Shown here: in pieces, positions 43,670 to 51,900 of the stretch
Layout of the letters: each line of letters starts with the position of its first letter
How positions within the stretch are numbered: position 1 is the stretch's first letter
Assembly (NCBI GenBank): GCA_002360555.1
Contig: DEQS01000075.1
Location: 23,686 to 85,689, forward strand
Direction: 5' to 3'
Length of the DNA stretch: 62,004 bases
Source of the DNA: Chloracidobacterium sp. UBA3360
GTDB lineage: Bacteria; Acidobacteriota; Blastocatellia; Pyrinomonadales; Pyrinomonadaceae
The notes under the pieces: model-generated
What the model was told of the DNA's origin: nothing
The model's database searches: none
Seen by the model: the letters and a program-made list of their open reading frames with translations, nothing else
Translations under genes and position numbers: made by a program

Positions 43670-44674
43670 TTAACCGCCGATCGCACTCATGGATCTCGAT
43701 GCGTATTCAAAATGGTTCGTATTTATCGTGTGGCCAAACTCTTTTTTGGCGACAGCAGAGCGAATAAGCCCGATGATCTCGCTTCTCGTTCCTCCGTTTC
43801 TGAGTAACCCGCGCAGGTCATATTCGGCAGTCGAGAATAAACAAGTACGGATCTGCCCGTCCGCGGTAAGACGAATTCGTGAACATGCGCCGCAAAACGC
43901 GTCAGTGACAGCTGAGATGATACCTATTTCGCCTTTTGCCCCATCGACGAAGCGATATTTCCAAGCAGTTTCGCGTCCTCGCGATGACTCGGCCAAACAG
44001 ATGGGAAAGACCTTATTGACACGGTCCAAGATCTCGCGGCCCGAAACCAGGTCGCCACGTTTCCATTTACGGCCCGAATCGAGCGGCATAAACTCAATAA
44101 ACCTTATCGACAGCCCCTTTTGGCGGGCATACCGAGCGAAATCGACTAACTCATGGTCGTTGCAACCGCGAATAACCACGACATTGACTTTTGTATCCAC
44201 GAAACCCACTGCAAGCGCAGTGTCAATTGCATCAAGCACTTCATCCAATTTATCGACGCCCGTAATCGCTGTGAAATTGTCGTGTTTAAGACTGTCGAGT
44301 GAAAAGGTTACGCGATCCAGTCCCGCATTTTTCAACGAGTTTGCACGGTCAGGGAAAGAAGTTCCATTGGTTGTTATTGCTAGATCGCGAAGACCATGGC
44401 CGGATGTCGGCATCTTTAAACGGGCGATCTCAGTTATCAGATCTTCAATGCCTTTTCTGAGTAACGGTTCGCCTCCGGTAAGACGAATCTTTTCGATGCC
44501 CAGCGACACGAATATGTCACAAATATAGGCGATTTCTTCAAGAGTGAGGATGTTCGAACGGCAGGCAGCTGTCGGCACCACAACATTCCGGCAATAGAAA
44601 CAACGAAAATTGCATCGGTCAGTTAGTGAAATGCGCAGATCACGAATCGGCCTATTGTATTTATCAACGAGCAT
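43670..44674 (-). CDS. moaA: MoaA, GTP 3',8-cyclase
   Basis: The 334-residue radical SAM protein has the N-terminal cluster TDRCNFRCFYCR and the C-terminal GACSRIRLTADGQIRTCLF cluster that binds GTP. The GGEPLLRKG motif is the SAM-binding part. MoaA carries out the first step in molybdenum cofactor synthesis. It supplies cofactor for both molybdoenzymes of this window and has its own Crp/Fnr-type site. The last residues differ from the usual GG end (SMSAIGG, so GG is retained). Confidence 0.9.
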   Translation of the reverse strand: MLVDKYNRPIRDLRISLTDRCNFRCFYCRNVVVPTAACRSNILTLEEIAYICDIFVSLGIEKIRLTGGEPLLRKGIEDLITEIARLKMPTSGHGLRDLAITTNGTSFPDRANSLKNAGLDRVTFSLDSLKHDNFTAITGVDKLDEVLDAIDTALAVGFVDTKVNVVVIRGCNDHELVDFARYARQKGLSIRFIEFMPLDSGRKWKRGDLVSGREILDRVNKVFPICLAESSRGRETAWKYRFVDGAKGEIGIISAVTDAFCGACSRIRLTADGQIRTCLFSTAEYDLRGLLRNGGTRSEIIGLIRSAVAKKEFGHTINTNHFEYASRSMSAIGG

Positions 44675-44730
44675 CGCCTCTGGTGACTCGAACTCCGTAA
44701 TCTATCATCACAGAGGGCAAGCATGGGACA

Positions 44731-44746
44731 TATGATCTGGGTCATA
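44731..44746. promoter_or_regulatory. Crp/Fnr-type site upstream of moaA
   Basis: TATGA-TCTGGG-TCATA, centre 64 bp from the moaA start. A TAGATT hexamer (44704-44699 on the minus strand) is a possible -10 element. Confidence 0.55.
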
Positions 44747-45110
44747 TTCTTAAAACGGATTTCGGCCGCAGACCGAATCCGATAACAAGATAGTAAGGCG
44801 CAAATAAACTAGTGACTTTGAATGGGGTCATAATGAGACAAAATAAATAAAATAGAGTGTCAATAAACGTTAGTTTTTTGACATCGCCGATTTCGAAAAG
44901 GGGATTACGGTAAAATCAGCGTTTGCGAAGTACGTTTTTCGAAAGGTTTTTTGACACGCCCTTCTTAGTCACCTTCCAAAGTATGAGAAATAGTTTTTAT
45001 ACAACTTATGTGAGTATTTCCTTACCCAATGATCTATCATTCTCCAGTGTGTATTGAGATTACTTCTTTATGTCTTTCCAGGAATGCGCATCAAAGGTGG
45101 TGAGCTGAGG
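44747..45110. other. Intergenic region with TTTTTTGACA direct repeats
   Basis: About 360 bp. GTTTTTTGACA occurs at 44873-44883 and again at 44946-44956 (73 bp apart). The first copy also forms an inverted repeat with TGTCAA at 44858-44863. The region is AT-rich and marks the border between the nitrate genes and the defence island. No gene or RNA is recognised. Confidence 0.4.
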
Positions 45111-46493
45111 ATGCCTCAATCATATAAAAATACTTTCGAATTTATGGCCCCATGCTACGAAAATCATCAATTGTATGATGCTGTTCGCTCGTATGTGATA
45201 GCCGCGATTGAATTATCGGCAGAGCGCCTCGGGACAAAATTTCCGTCGTCGGACTGGTCGATGTTTCCGTTCTTTCCATTTGGGCATCTTAAGGACGACA
45301 TTATTGAGCTGCCAGAATATGCTCAGTGTATGGCAGTGATCGAGAAAGACGACCGTATTTCATCTCATTTTAATGAAATGGTCGGGACGGAGGAATTGTC
45401 AAAGCGGTGTTTAGGATCAGAGGATTTGATGCTTCGCCTGCCACACCTTGGCATCTACCAAAACAAGATCGAGTTTAATACGGAATTTTTCGAACGGGAA
45501 TACAAGCTATTTGAAACGGAAGGGCACGCGCCCGATTTTGGGTACGAAGCCATAATCCCGTTACCCGGCGTATCCTTCTGCGAACCGATCAAACTAGATG
45601 AGACGCTTGAGATTTGTCGAGTCGCCCATTCCGACCTGATCGCTCCAATTGAAGATGATCTAAACGATGAACTCTTGTGGTCACCGTTATGGGCGATACG
45701 ATGCTACTACCGCATCCCTAAGATCGTCGGGGAAAATGACCCGCTCTCTCGTGTTGACGGGTCGAAGCGTAACGAGGAATTTAGGACCGCGGTGAACCAT
45801 AAGATGGAAGGCGTTATTGCGTGTCTGCGCCTTATCGGTGCACAAAATGTTTATGCGGCTCAGATAGTTCATCGAACCAGATCATGGTTCTTTCACCACA
45901 GCCACCCGTATCCGGTACGGTACATACCACAGGCGCACTGGAAAGAGGATTTGAGTAGTAACTATAAGGATGCATTGATTAACTTTTGGATGAAGTTTGA
46001 AAGCGAGAGCGTCCAGAATCGGGGGCGAATTGTTACGGCCGCAAGACGGTTTAGCTTGGCGCACGAGCGGTACGATTGGGAAGATCAAATTATCGATTTG
46101 CTCATTGCCGGGGAGGCTCTTTTTCTTACTGAAAATAGCGAGGGCGAGCTTACCTATCGCCTGCGGTTGCATTCAGCTTTATTCCTGAGTTCTGAACCTA
46201 CCGAGCGGAAACGGATTTTTGACGATATGGGACGTGCATACGACCTGCGCAGTGGAATTGTGCATGGTAGTGCTGACCTGACTAAGAGAATCAGAAAGAT
46301 CGAAACGAGAGAGATAGGTCGGTTTGGCGACGAGTACCGGCTTCGTGAGTTTATCTTCCGAATCCAAACGTACATTCGTCTATCAATATTCAATATGGTC
46401 GTGTTGGCATTTGAAAATCCCGATCAACATCCGTTAGTGGATTGGGAAGGTATGGCTTTGAGTAACGCCGATTCGATAGTCAAAAAACCGTAA
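45111..46493 (+). CDS. HEPN-domain protein (ApeA-like), candidate defence ribonuclease
   Basis: The 460-residue protein has a C-terminal helical region with the HEPN motif RxxxxH, in LRSGIVHGSA (Arg380 to His385), which in active HEPN RNases cuts RNA. The N-terminal 300 residues are of unknown fold. The start is uncertain: ATG at 45111 has AGGTGG upstream, while in-frame starts at 45084 (ATG) and 45054 (TTG) are possible. It lies alone on the plus strand beside defence genes. A non-catalytic HEPN scaffold is the alternative. No antitoxin partner is visible. Confidence 0.6.
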   Translation: MPQSYKNTFEFMAPCYENHQLYDAVRSYVIAAIELSAERLGTKFPSSDWSMFPFFPFGHLKDDIIELPEYAQCMAVIEKDDRISSHFNEMVGTEELSKRCLGSEDLMLRLPHLGIYQNKIEFNTEFFEREYKLFETEGHAPDFGYEAIIPLPGVSFCEPIKLDETLEICRVAHSDLIAPIEDDLNDELLWSPLWAIRCYYRIPKIVGENDPLSRVDGSKRNEEFRTAVNHKMEGVIACLRLIGAQNVYAAQIVHRTRSWFFHHSHPYPVRYIPQAHWKEDLSSNYKDALINFWMKFESESVQNRGRIVTAARRFSLAHERYDWEDQIIDLLIAGEALFLTENSEGELTYRLRLHSALFLSSEPTERKRIFDDMGRAYDLRSGIVHGSADLTKRIRKIETREIGRFGDEYRLREFIFRIQTYIRLSIFNMVVLAFENPDQHPLVDWEGMALSNADSIVKKP

Positions 46494-46700
46494 CTGTCGT
46501 CACGCCGGATCAGGTGGCTCCGTGAACTCAATTCGCGCAAGCCCGGACTTCTTCTGCATATTTTAGTCGCGAGTTGCCACGGCTACAGGGGATGCGGTAG
46601 GTGGTGATTCATCGTTCAGGTTAAAGGGAACGGCGGAAAACAGGGCGATTTAGCCCAGACTATTCATGGTAAAAAGGCAGGTGTAAATCTTTTGGTATAG

Positions 46701-49700
46701 CTAATTCACCAGAAAATCAGCAAACCGCATGAACCGATCGAAAATATTAATAGCCATTTTACGATCACCAATTTCCGCATAGGCTTGCATGACACTTAGG
46801 AAGCCCCGATGTCCCGAATTATGAAACAAGAACTCCTCGGCTTCAGATCGCGTTTCCCTTAATCTTAAGGCAGCAGCCAACCCTAGATGAAAGTATGGAG
46901 AATTTGCGGTAAATCGTATTTCAGGAAAGTAATTCGCCTCAAATAAATCCCATAACATCCTCAGATTCCCGGTAAGTTCAAATGTTTTATCAATCAAAAT
47001 ATCCCAAGAGCTACGCTTAGTGAGGACAATCCTTTTCGGCCAGACACCCAATTCAACATAGCGTTTCTTTAACGAACGAATCGTCTTGGTAGCTAAGACT
47101 TTCTTGACGTAAATGTCTTCGGAAGGCAATCGTTCTTTCTTCTTGGATTTCACTTTGCGAGGCATCCGTCGACCGTGCAATTTGGACAAACGTGCAAGGG
47201 TGCGTTCAACATCACTTACGATTGAGTCGTATCCCATATACGTGCTTACATCCGCCGCCAACATATCTTTATAAAGCTTCATTGCTTTATTGAAGCTATC
47301 CGTTTTTTCTGTTCCTATATAGAGGTCACTATCTGCAACCTTTAGATAAATCTCAATTCTTCGATAAAAGTACTCCGACCGCACCTTTCCATCGAAAGAA
47401 TCCCATTCTCGAAAGGCTGTCATTTGCATTTCTAATTCATTTATCGGTTTTCCGATCGCTACTTTTCCCCTGAGGATCGCCGAAATGGCGATGTCACGGG
47501 GATCGTGATGGCTCGAGCCTTCGTAAAGTTTGTCTGTCAAAAGCCCGGCGATTTCTAGATCATTTTCTGCAGCTAATTCAATAATATTGTAAGGTCCTCG
47601 CCACGTCTCTTTACCGTCTGCTACCACATTGACCCGGAGGGTCAGGTCAAAAATCAACAAAGCGAACTCCTTAAATTTTTCCTGAGTAATCCAGTTGTTT
47701 TTTACGAGAATTGCCAAGGCATCGACCAAATAATAACTAATAAGCACATCACGACGCCATCCAAGTCGGAGCATGCCTTCGATAATACCTTTTTGGATAT
47801 ACGCTCGGGACTTATGCACATTCAGCCGAGCAAATAGAAGAGAGATTTGAAAACAAGTATTTACTAGCATTGGGAAGTCAGCATCCCAGTTTGCAATCTC
47901 TTCTTCAAATGGGGCTAGTTGAAGCTCATCTGCGAGTAAAACGTAAGTTTCAGGGCCGAGCCGCAACAACTCAAGATTAAAGGCGACTAAAAATAGACCG
48001 TTATCACGAACGACGAGTCGCCGGGCAAGACGTTTTTTCGTCGAGGATTCGTGGTTACCGTAATGGAAAATTTGTGCCCAAAGCTTTGATAGCTTATTGC
48101 CTAGGTACGGGCCGTCCCTCTCTGCTATCGTCTGACGAAGGCGAAGAAAATCGCGGGCTATCGCATCGAGCGTTGTGGTCCCTTGAAGAAGATCAATAAG
48201 GCTGGTGTAGATACCAGCATAAGTTCCTAACTCATCAGAATAGTACGATCCACTCGCAATTCGTGATTCCGCTAGCGCTCCTAGCTTGTTAGTCTCCGTC
48301 GCGAATGAAAGTAGTGCGTAACGTAACGCAGAGTTCTGGCCTCTCCAGTCGACCTTTCGATGTTCGCGAACCTCATAGAGAGATTTAGTAGCAAAATCAA
48401 TTTCGGTAGGTGAGAAAGGTAGATTGAAGAATTGCTTAAAGAAAAGAAACGCAGAGCTAAACTCATCCAGCTTAGGGGAATATTTCTTTAGCCGTCGTCG
48501 CATGGCATCGGAGATTTTGTCATTACGAACAAGAAGTTGGAGGAAATCAGGTGTTGCGCAAACCTCGAGAAGCATTTGAAACTCGTCGTCGTCCAAAAAT
48601 GGAATTAGCCTTGGAATCTGTGGAGTTCGTTTTGGCAACACGACTCGAAGGAAACCCTTTACAAGCTTTTCTTTCCCATCTTCACGAAATTGCATTCGAT
48701 ACCCGGAGTTGTAATATTTGTATTGAGGACGAACACGAGTTTCCAAGACTTTTTTCGCACTGATTTGTGAACCCGAAACAACCAAGAAAATATAGCTTTC
48801 GAATTGGTCCTGGAGGAGTCGGTGAGTGTTCTCACGATCTTCATCCGATACCGGATTATTAAGACGTTCTCGAAAGTCATCGAATTCTGAACCAAGAGAT
48901 TCCTCTTTGCGACATTTGCGGAAAGCTGCCCATGACCGCAAATCGATCGGAAGCTTCTTCCTAATCTCAAAGTTCTCGTCCGCTAGCAACTCGTTGAATA
49001 CTTGTTTGTTTTGGCCAGCAAGCGCCGGGACGAAATCTTCGGCCTCGAGGTAATATGGCTCATCCGCACCGTAGCCCCTTCCATTCCCCAAATAAACGTC
49101 TATGGTGTTGATTTCCAAAAGTCCTGGAATATCTAAGGTCGACTCATAGTTTCGTCGAGCCATTATGAGAAAAAGATTCAATAAATCACGACTCCCTACC
49201 ACGCTTTTGGTGCGGAGTACCTTTGGATCTTTTTGATATTCAGCAAACAAACGCCGCAGAAAAAAATATTCTTGAAATCGCCGATGCTTGTAAATATATG
49301 TTGTTGAACCAACATTATCCTCATCGTCGGTTCCAGCAGTTTCGAAGAAAATATCAGCGAGATAGATAACGATCAGGTTCGCATCCCGGTAGTCGACGCG
49401 AGGGAATTTCTCTAAGACCCGATTCAATAGGTCTTGATGAGACAGGCGAAATTGAAATTTGTCCTGAATATCGTAGGCAATATCCTCATTGAGGCTTAAT
49501 ATTGCTTCGCGTTTAGGAGTTGGAAGGTTCAGGCTCTCAATATTCCTTGAGTGAAATGGACTCGATAACAACAGTCGAATTTTTTCTTCAAACAGATCGA
49601 TGATGGTGCTCGCTGCGTCTAATGTCTCAATTGTTTCCCAAAACAGTTTGAGTAGCAGAACGTCTTTTATGTCTCCAACGAGACCGGAGTTCTTAATCGA

Positions 49701-50786
49701 TAAGAGCTTTTCAGTCTTGGAAGAATCGTTCTTTGTGGTGAAATAGTCCTCGATTGACTTCGTGTCGAGATCTGAAATGTGAAACTCAATCGCTTTGGGA
49801 AAATAACTTTTCGTGGTGATTCGATTCGGATTCCCACTTCGACAAGATATTACGATCGAATGAGTTGAAGCTTTAGCCGCCGTTTCGTAAATCTGATTTA
49901 GTATTAGAACAGCTCTATCATCGCTTAGCTCGTCGAGACCATCGAGCAGGTAAATACATCTCGCCGTCGAATCAAGTCCAGCGTCCGAGCGACGCCCCCT
50001 CAATAGATGGTCAAAACTATCACTTGCACAGTTTTTAAGATTCATAAGAATAGGCGATGCATCTTGTTCGAGCAGGTGTTTCCTCATCTCGGCTTCATCG
50101 GATAAGTCGAGCCCACCAAGTCTCTGCAACAACTTGTGCATGATGAGCGTTTTGCCGGAACCTGGGCTGCCTGTAATGAGAATGGGTTGATGATTAGACT
50201 CTTTCATCGCATCAACAACTCCTGCAAAGTCATTTGAGTTGTCGAATGATAGGTCTAGATATTCATTGGATTGAACTATTGCTAGTTTTTCTGGATCTAC
50301 GCTACCCCTTATAAAGGCTAAGTCATCACGAACGCTAAAATACATTTGGGCTAATACAAAGTTAGCGGGAACGTTAAGTTTAAGAAATATTTCTTTGTCA
50401 GTTATGAATTCGACATGTACTTTTTTAGCGGCAGCGAGTTTGTTGATTCGCGTCTCCGAATCAGATTTTGTTACACCGTCTTGCCCGAGCGTCTTAGGCA
50501 GGTTCGAGTAGATGAATAGCGTGTCGAGATCATACGTAGCTAGTGCTTTGTTGACGGAGTTTTCAACCTGTGCCCATTTGAAAGTTGAATCGAAATATTT
50601 AGCTTGGAAACCGTAGACTTTGCCTTTGGCCTTAAACGGTTCTGTCTCGATGCCGGGTTGATTGCGATACGAATCGATTTTTGAGATTCCCAGTTCGCGA
50701 CAACAAAGAAACATCGCGAGGTCTTCAAACGACGATTGTTTGTTCTCAAACTGTTGACCAAACATATTCCAGCTTAATGCTTCCAT
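46701..50786 (-). CDS. Nuclease-NACHT STAND NTPase, Avs-like antiphage protein
   Basis: A 1361-residue protein. The N-terminal about 150 residues look like a PD-(D/E)xK/Mrr-type nuclease: acidic residues in GIETEPF and the Q-x-K in YGFQAKYF (Gln61, Lys63). A NACHT NTPase follows: Walker A GSPGSGKT (206-213) and Walker B LLDGLDEL (280-287). The remaining roughly 850 residues are helical, possibly a repeat sensor. Nuclease plus STAND plus sensor is the architecture of AVAST (Avs) systems, which recognise phage proteins and then cleave DNA. Exact Avs type cannot be set without structure comparison. It lies 54 bp after mcrC on the same strand. Confidence 0.7.
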   Translation of the reverse strand: MEALSWNMFGQQFENKQSSFEDLAMFLCCRELGISKIDSYRNQPGIETEPFKAKGKVYGFQAKYFDSTFKWAQVENSVNKALATYDLDTLFIYSNLPKTLGQDGVTKSDSETRINKLAAAKKVHVEFITDKEIFLKLNVPANFVLAQMYFSVRDDLAFIRGSVDPEKLAIVQSNEYLDLSFDNSNDFAGVVDAMKESNHQPILITGSPGSGKTLIMHKLLQRLGGLDLSDEAEMRKHLLEQDASPILMNLKNCASDSFDHLLRGRRSDAGLDSTARCIYLLDGLDELSDDRAVLILNQIYETAAKASTHSIVISCRSGNPNRITTKSYFPKAIEFHISDLDTKSIEDYFTTKNDSSKTEKLLSIKNSGLVGDIKDVLLLKLFWETIETLDAASTIIDLFEEKIRLLLSSPFHSRNIESLNLPTPKREAILSLNEDIAYDIQDKFQFRLSHQDLLNRVLEKFPRVDYRDANLIVIYLADIFFETAGTDDEDNVGSTTYIYKHRRFQEYFFLRRLFAEYQKDPKVLRTKSVVGSRDLLNLFLIMARRNYESTLDIPGLLEINTIDVYLGNGRGYGADEPYYLEAEDFVPALAGQNKQVFNELLADENFEIRKKLPIDLRSWAAFRKCRKEESLGSEFDDFRERLNNPVSDEDRENTHRLLQDQFESYIFLVVSGSQISAKKVLETRVRPQYKYYNSGYRMQFREDGKEKLVKGFLRVVLPKRTPQIPRLIPFLDDDEFQMLLEVCATPDFLQLLVRNDKISDAMRRRLKKYSPKLDEFSSAFLFFKQFFNLPFSPTEIDFATKSLYEVREHRKVDWRGQNSALRYALLSFATETNKLGALAESRIASGSYYSDELGTYAGIYTSLIDLLQGTTTLDAIARDFLRLRQTIAERDGPYLGNKLSKLWAQIFHYGNHESSTKKRLARRLVVRDNGLFLVAFNLELLRLGPETYVLLADELQLAPFEEEIANWDADFPMLVNTCFQISLLFARLNVHKSRAYIQKGIIEGMLRLGWRRDVLISYYLVDALAILVKNNWITQEKFKEFALLIFDLTLRVNVVADGKETWRGPYNIIELAAENDLEIAGLLTDKLYEGSSHHDPRDIAISAILRGKVAIGKPINELEMQMTAFREWDSFDGKVRSEYFYRRIEIYLKVADSDLYIGTEKTDSFNKAMKLYKDMLAADVSTYMGYDSIVSDVERTLARLSKLHGRRMPRKVKSKKKERLPSEDIYVKKVLATKTIRSLKKRYVELGVWPKRIVLTKRSSWDILIDKTFELTGNLRMLWDLFEANYFPEIRFTANSPYFHLGLAAALRLRETRSEAEEFLFHNSGHRGFLSVMQAYAEIGDRKMAINIFDRFMRFADFLVN

Positions 50787-50840
50787 ACATTGAGATGTCA
50801 GGTTACTTATCTTACAAATAAAGCCATTCGGGTTCTGGCT

Positions 50841-51881
50841 TTAGGTAATTCCAATGATGCCGAGCAAGTCAAGTTCAATATTCTGCCAATCTTGGTTTAG
50901 GTCTATTGTCCTAATGTGGAACGGATAGCCGTCCAGATCGAAACCAAGATTTACGGAGTTGTTAACTAAGGGGTATAACAGCAATCCTTCCAGATTCTTC
51001 CAACCTTTCTGTTTTTCGGCATGATGCAGATACGTGAACATCTGATAGAGGTGCGATGGTTTTAAGGACTCCTTTCCCCGATACGAACTTAGAACGCTTT
51101 TTGAGAATTTACAGTCAATAAGGATCTGACGATCGTCGCTAGAAAGGCAGATGTCGGTCCTCATTTCGGGTATGAATTTTCGTGCTTGTTCGTCGGAAGA
51201 TGTTAAATTCCAGTAGAGTTTCGGGGCTTCAACCTTAAACCTCCCCTGTTTAATTCTGTAAAAATTCCGGACGAATTCCTCGAAAAGCGCCCGCATCTGA
51301 CCTTCATCTCTAAAGAAGTCTCTAAAGCGGCTATGGCCCGTCGACTCGTCAACAAGAAGGTTCTCAAAAACCAGCTCGCACACATTCAATAAAAACCGAT
51401 AGTAGTTGTTATTGCGATGCAATTGTACCCGGCGAAATATCTGTGCTGAAAGGCGAATCGGGTTCACGTCACGTAGCCATTTTAAGGTTTCCCACAGTTC
51501 CATTTTCAGGTCATCGTTTAATCCATCACTGAGCAGCAGCGTTTCGATCGTCGATTTGAGGATGCGATTATGAAGAACGTCATGGCTCAATTCATCAAAC
51601 TCGCATAACGGGCGTCCGCGACTGATAAGATTTCTTTTGATTGATTCCGGGAAATTTATCCGGCCACGAATTCGAGGAGTCTCCTCTGAAAATGCAAGGT
51701 AATCTCTATCAAAGCCACGCCGAATCAGGTGCTTTACGCCGCTCGTCAACACTCGGGCAAACAGATCCGCCAGCTCAGTGGAGTTGATCGAACTGACGTC
51801 GATTGTGTCGCGTTCGTCGAGCTTGTTCCACGCATAGCAGAGTAGATAGTAAATATTTTGAATCGGTATCGAATCGTTCAT
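50841..51881 (-). CDS. mcrC: McrC, nuclease subunit of McrBC restriction
   Basis: The 346-residue protein has the McrC pattern: NIYYLLCYAWN at the N-terminus, DELSHDVLHNRILKST and a PD-(D/E)xK core in MRTDICL and ILIDCKF. McrC is the endonuclease that, with McrB, cuts DNA with modified cytosine. It follows mcrB by 19 bp. The length matches the family. Confidence 0.88.
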   Translation of the reverse strand: MNDSIPIQNIYYLLCYAWNKLDERDTIDVSSINSTELADLFARVLTSGVKHLIRRGFDRDYLAFSEETPRIRGRINFPESIKRNLISRGRPLCEFDELSHDVLHNRILKSTIETLLLSDGLNDDLKMELWETLKWLRDVNPIRLSAQIFRRVQLHRNNNYYRFLLNVCELVFENLLVDESTGHSRFRDFFRDEGQMRALFEEFVRNFYRIKQGRFKVEAPKLYWNLTSSDEQARKFIPEMRTDICLSSDDRQILIDCKFSKSVLSSYRGKESLKPSHLYQMFTYLHHAEKQKGWKNLEGLLLYPLVNNSVNLGFDLDGYPFHIRTIDLNQDWQNIELDLLGIIGIT

Positions 51882-51900
51882 GTCCTATCGTTCGATAATT

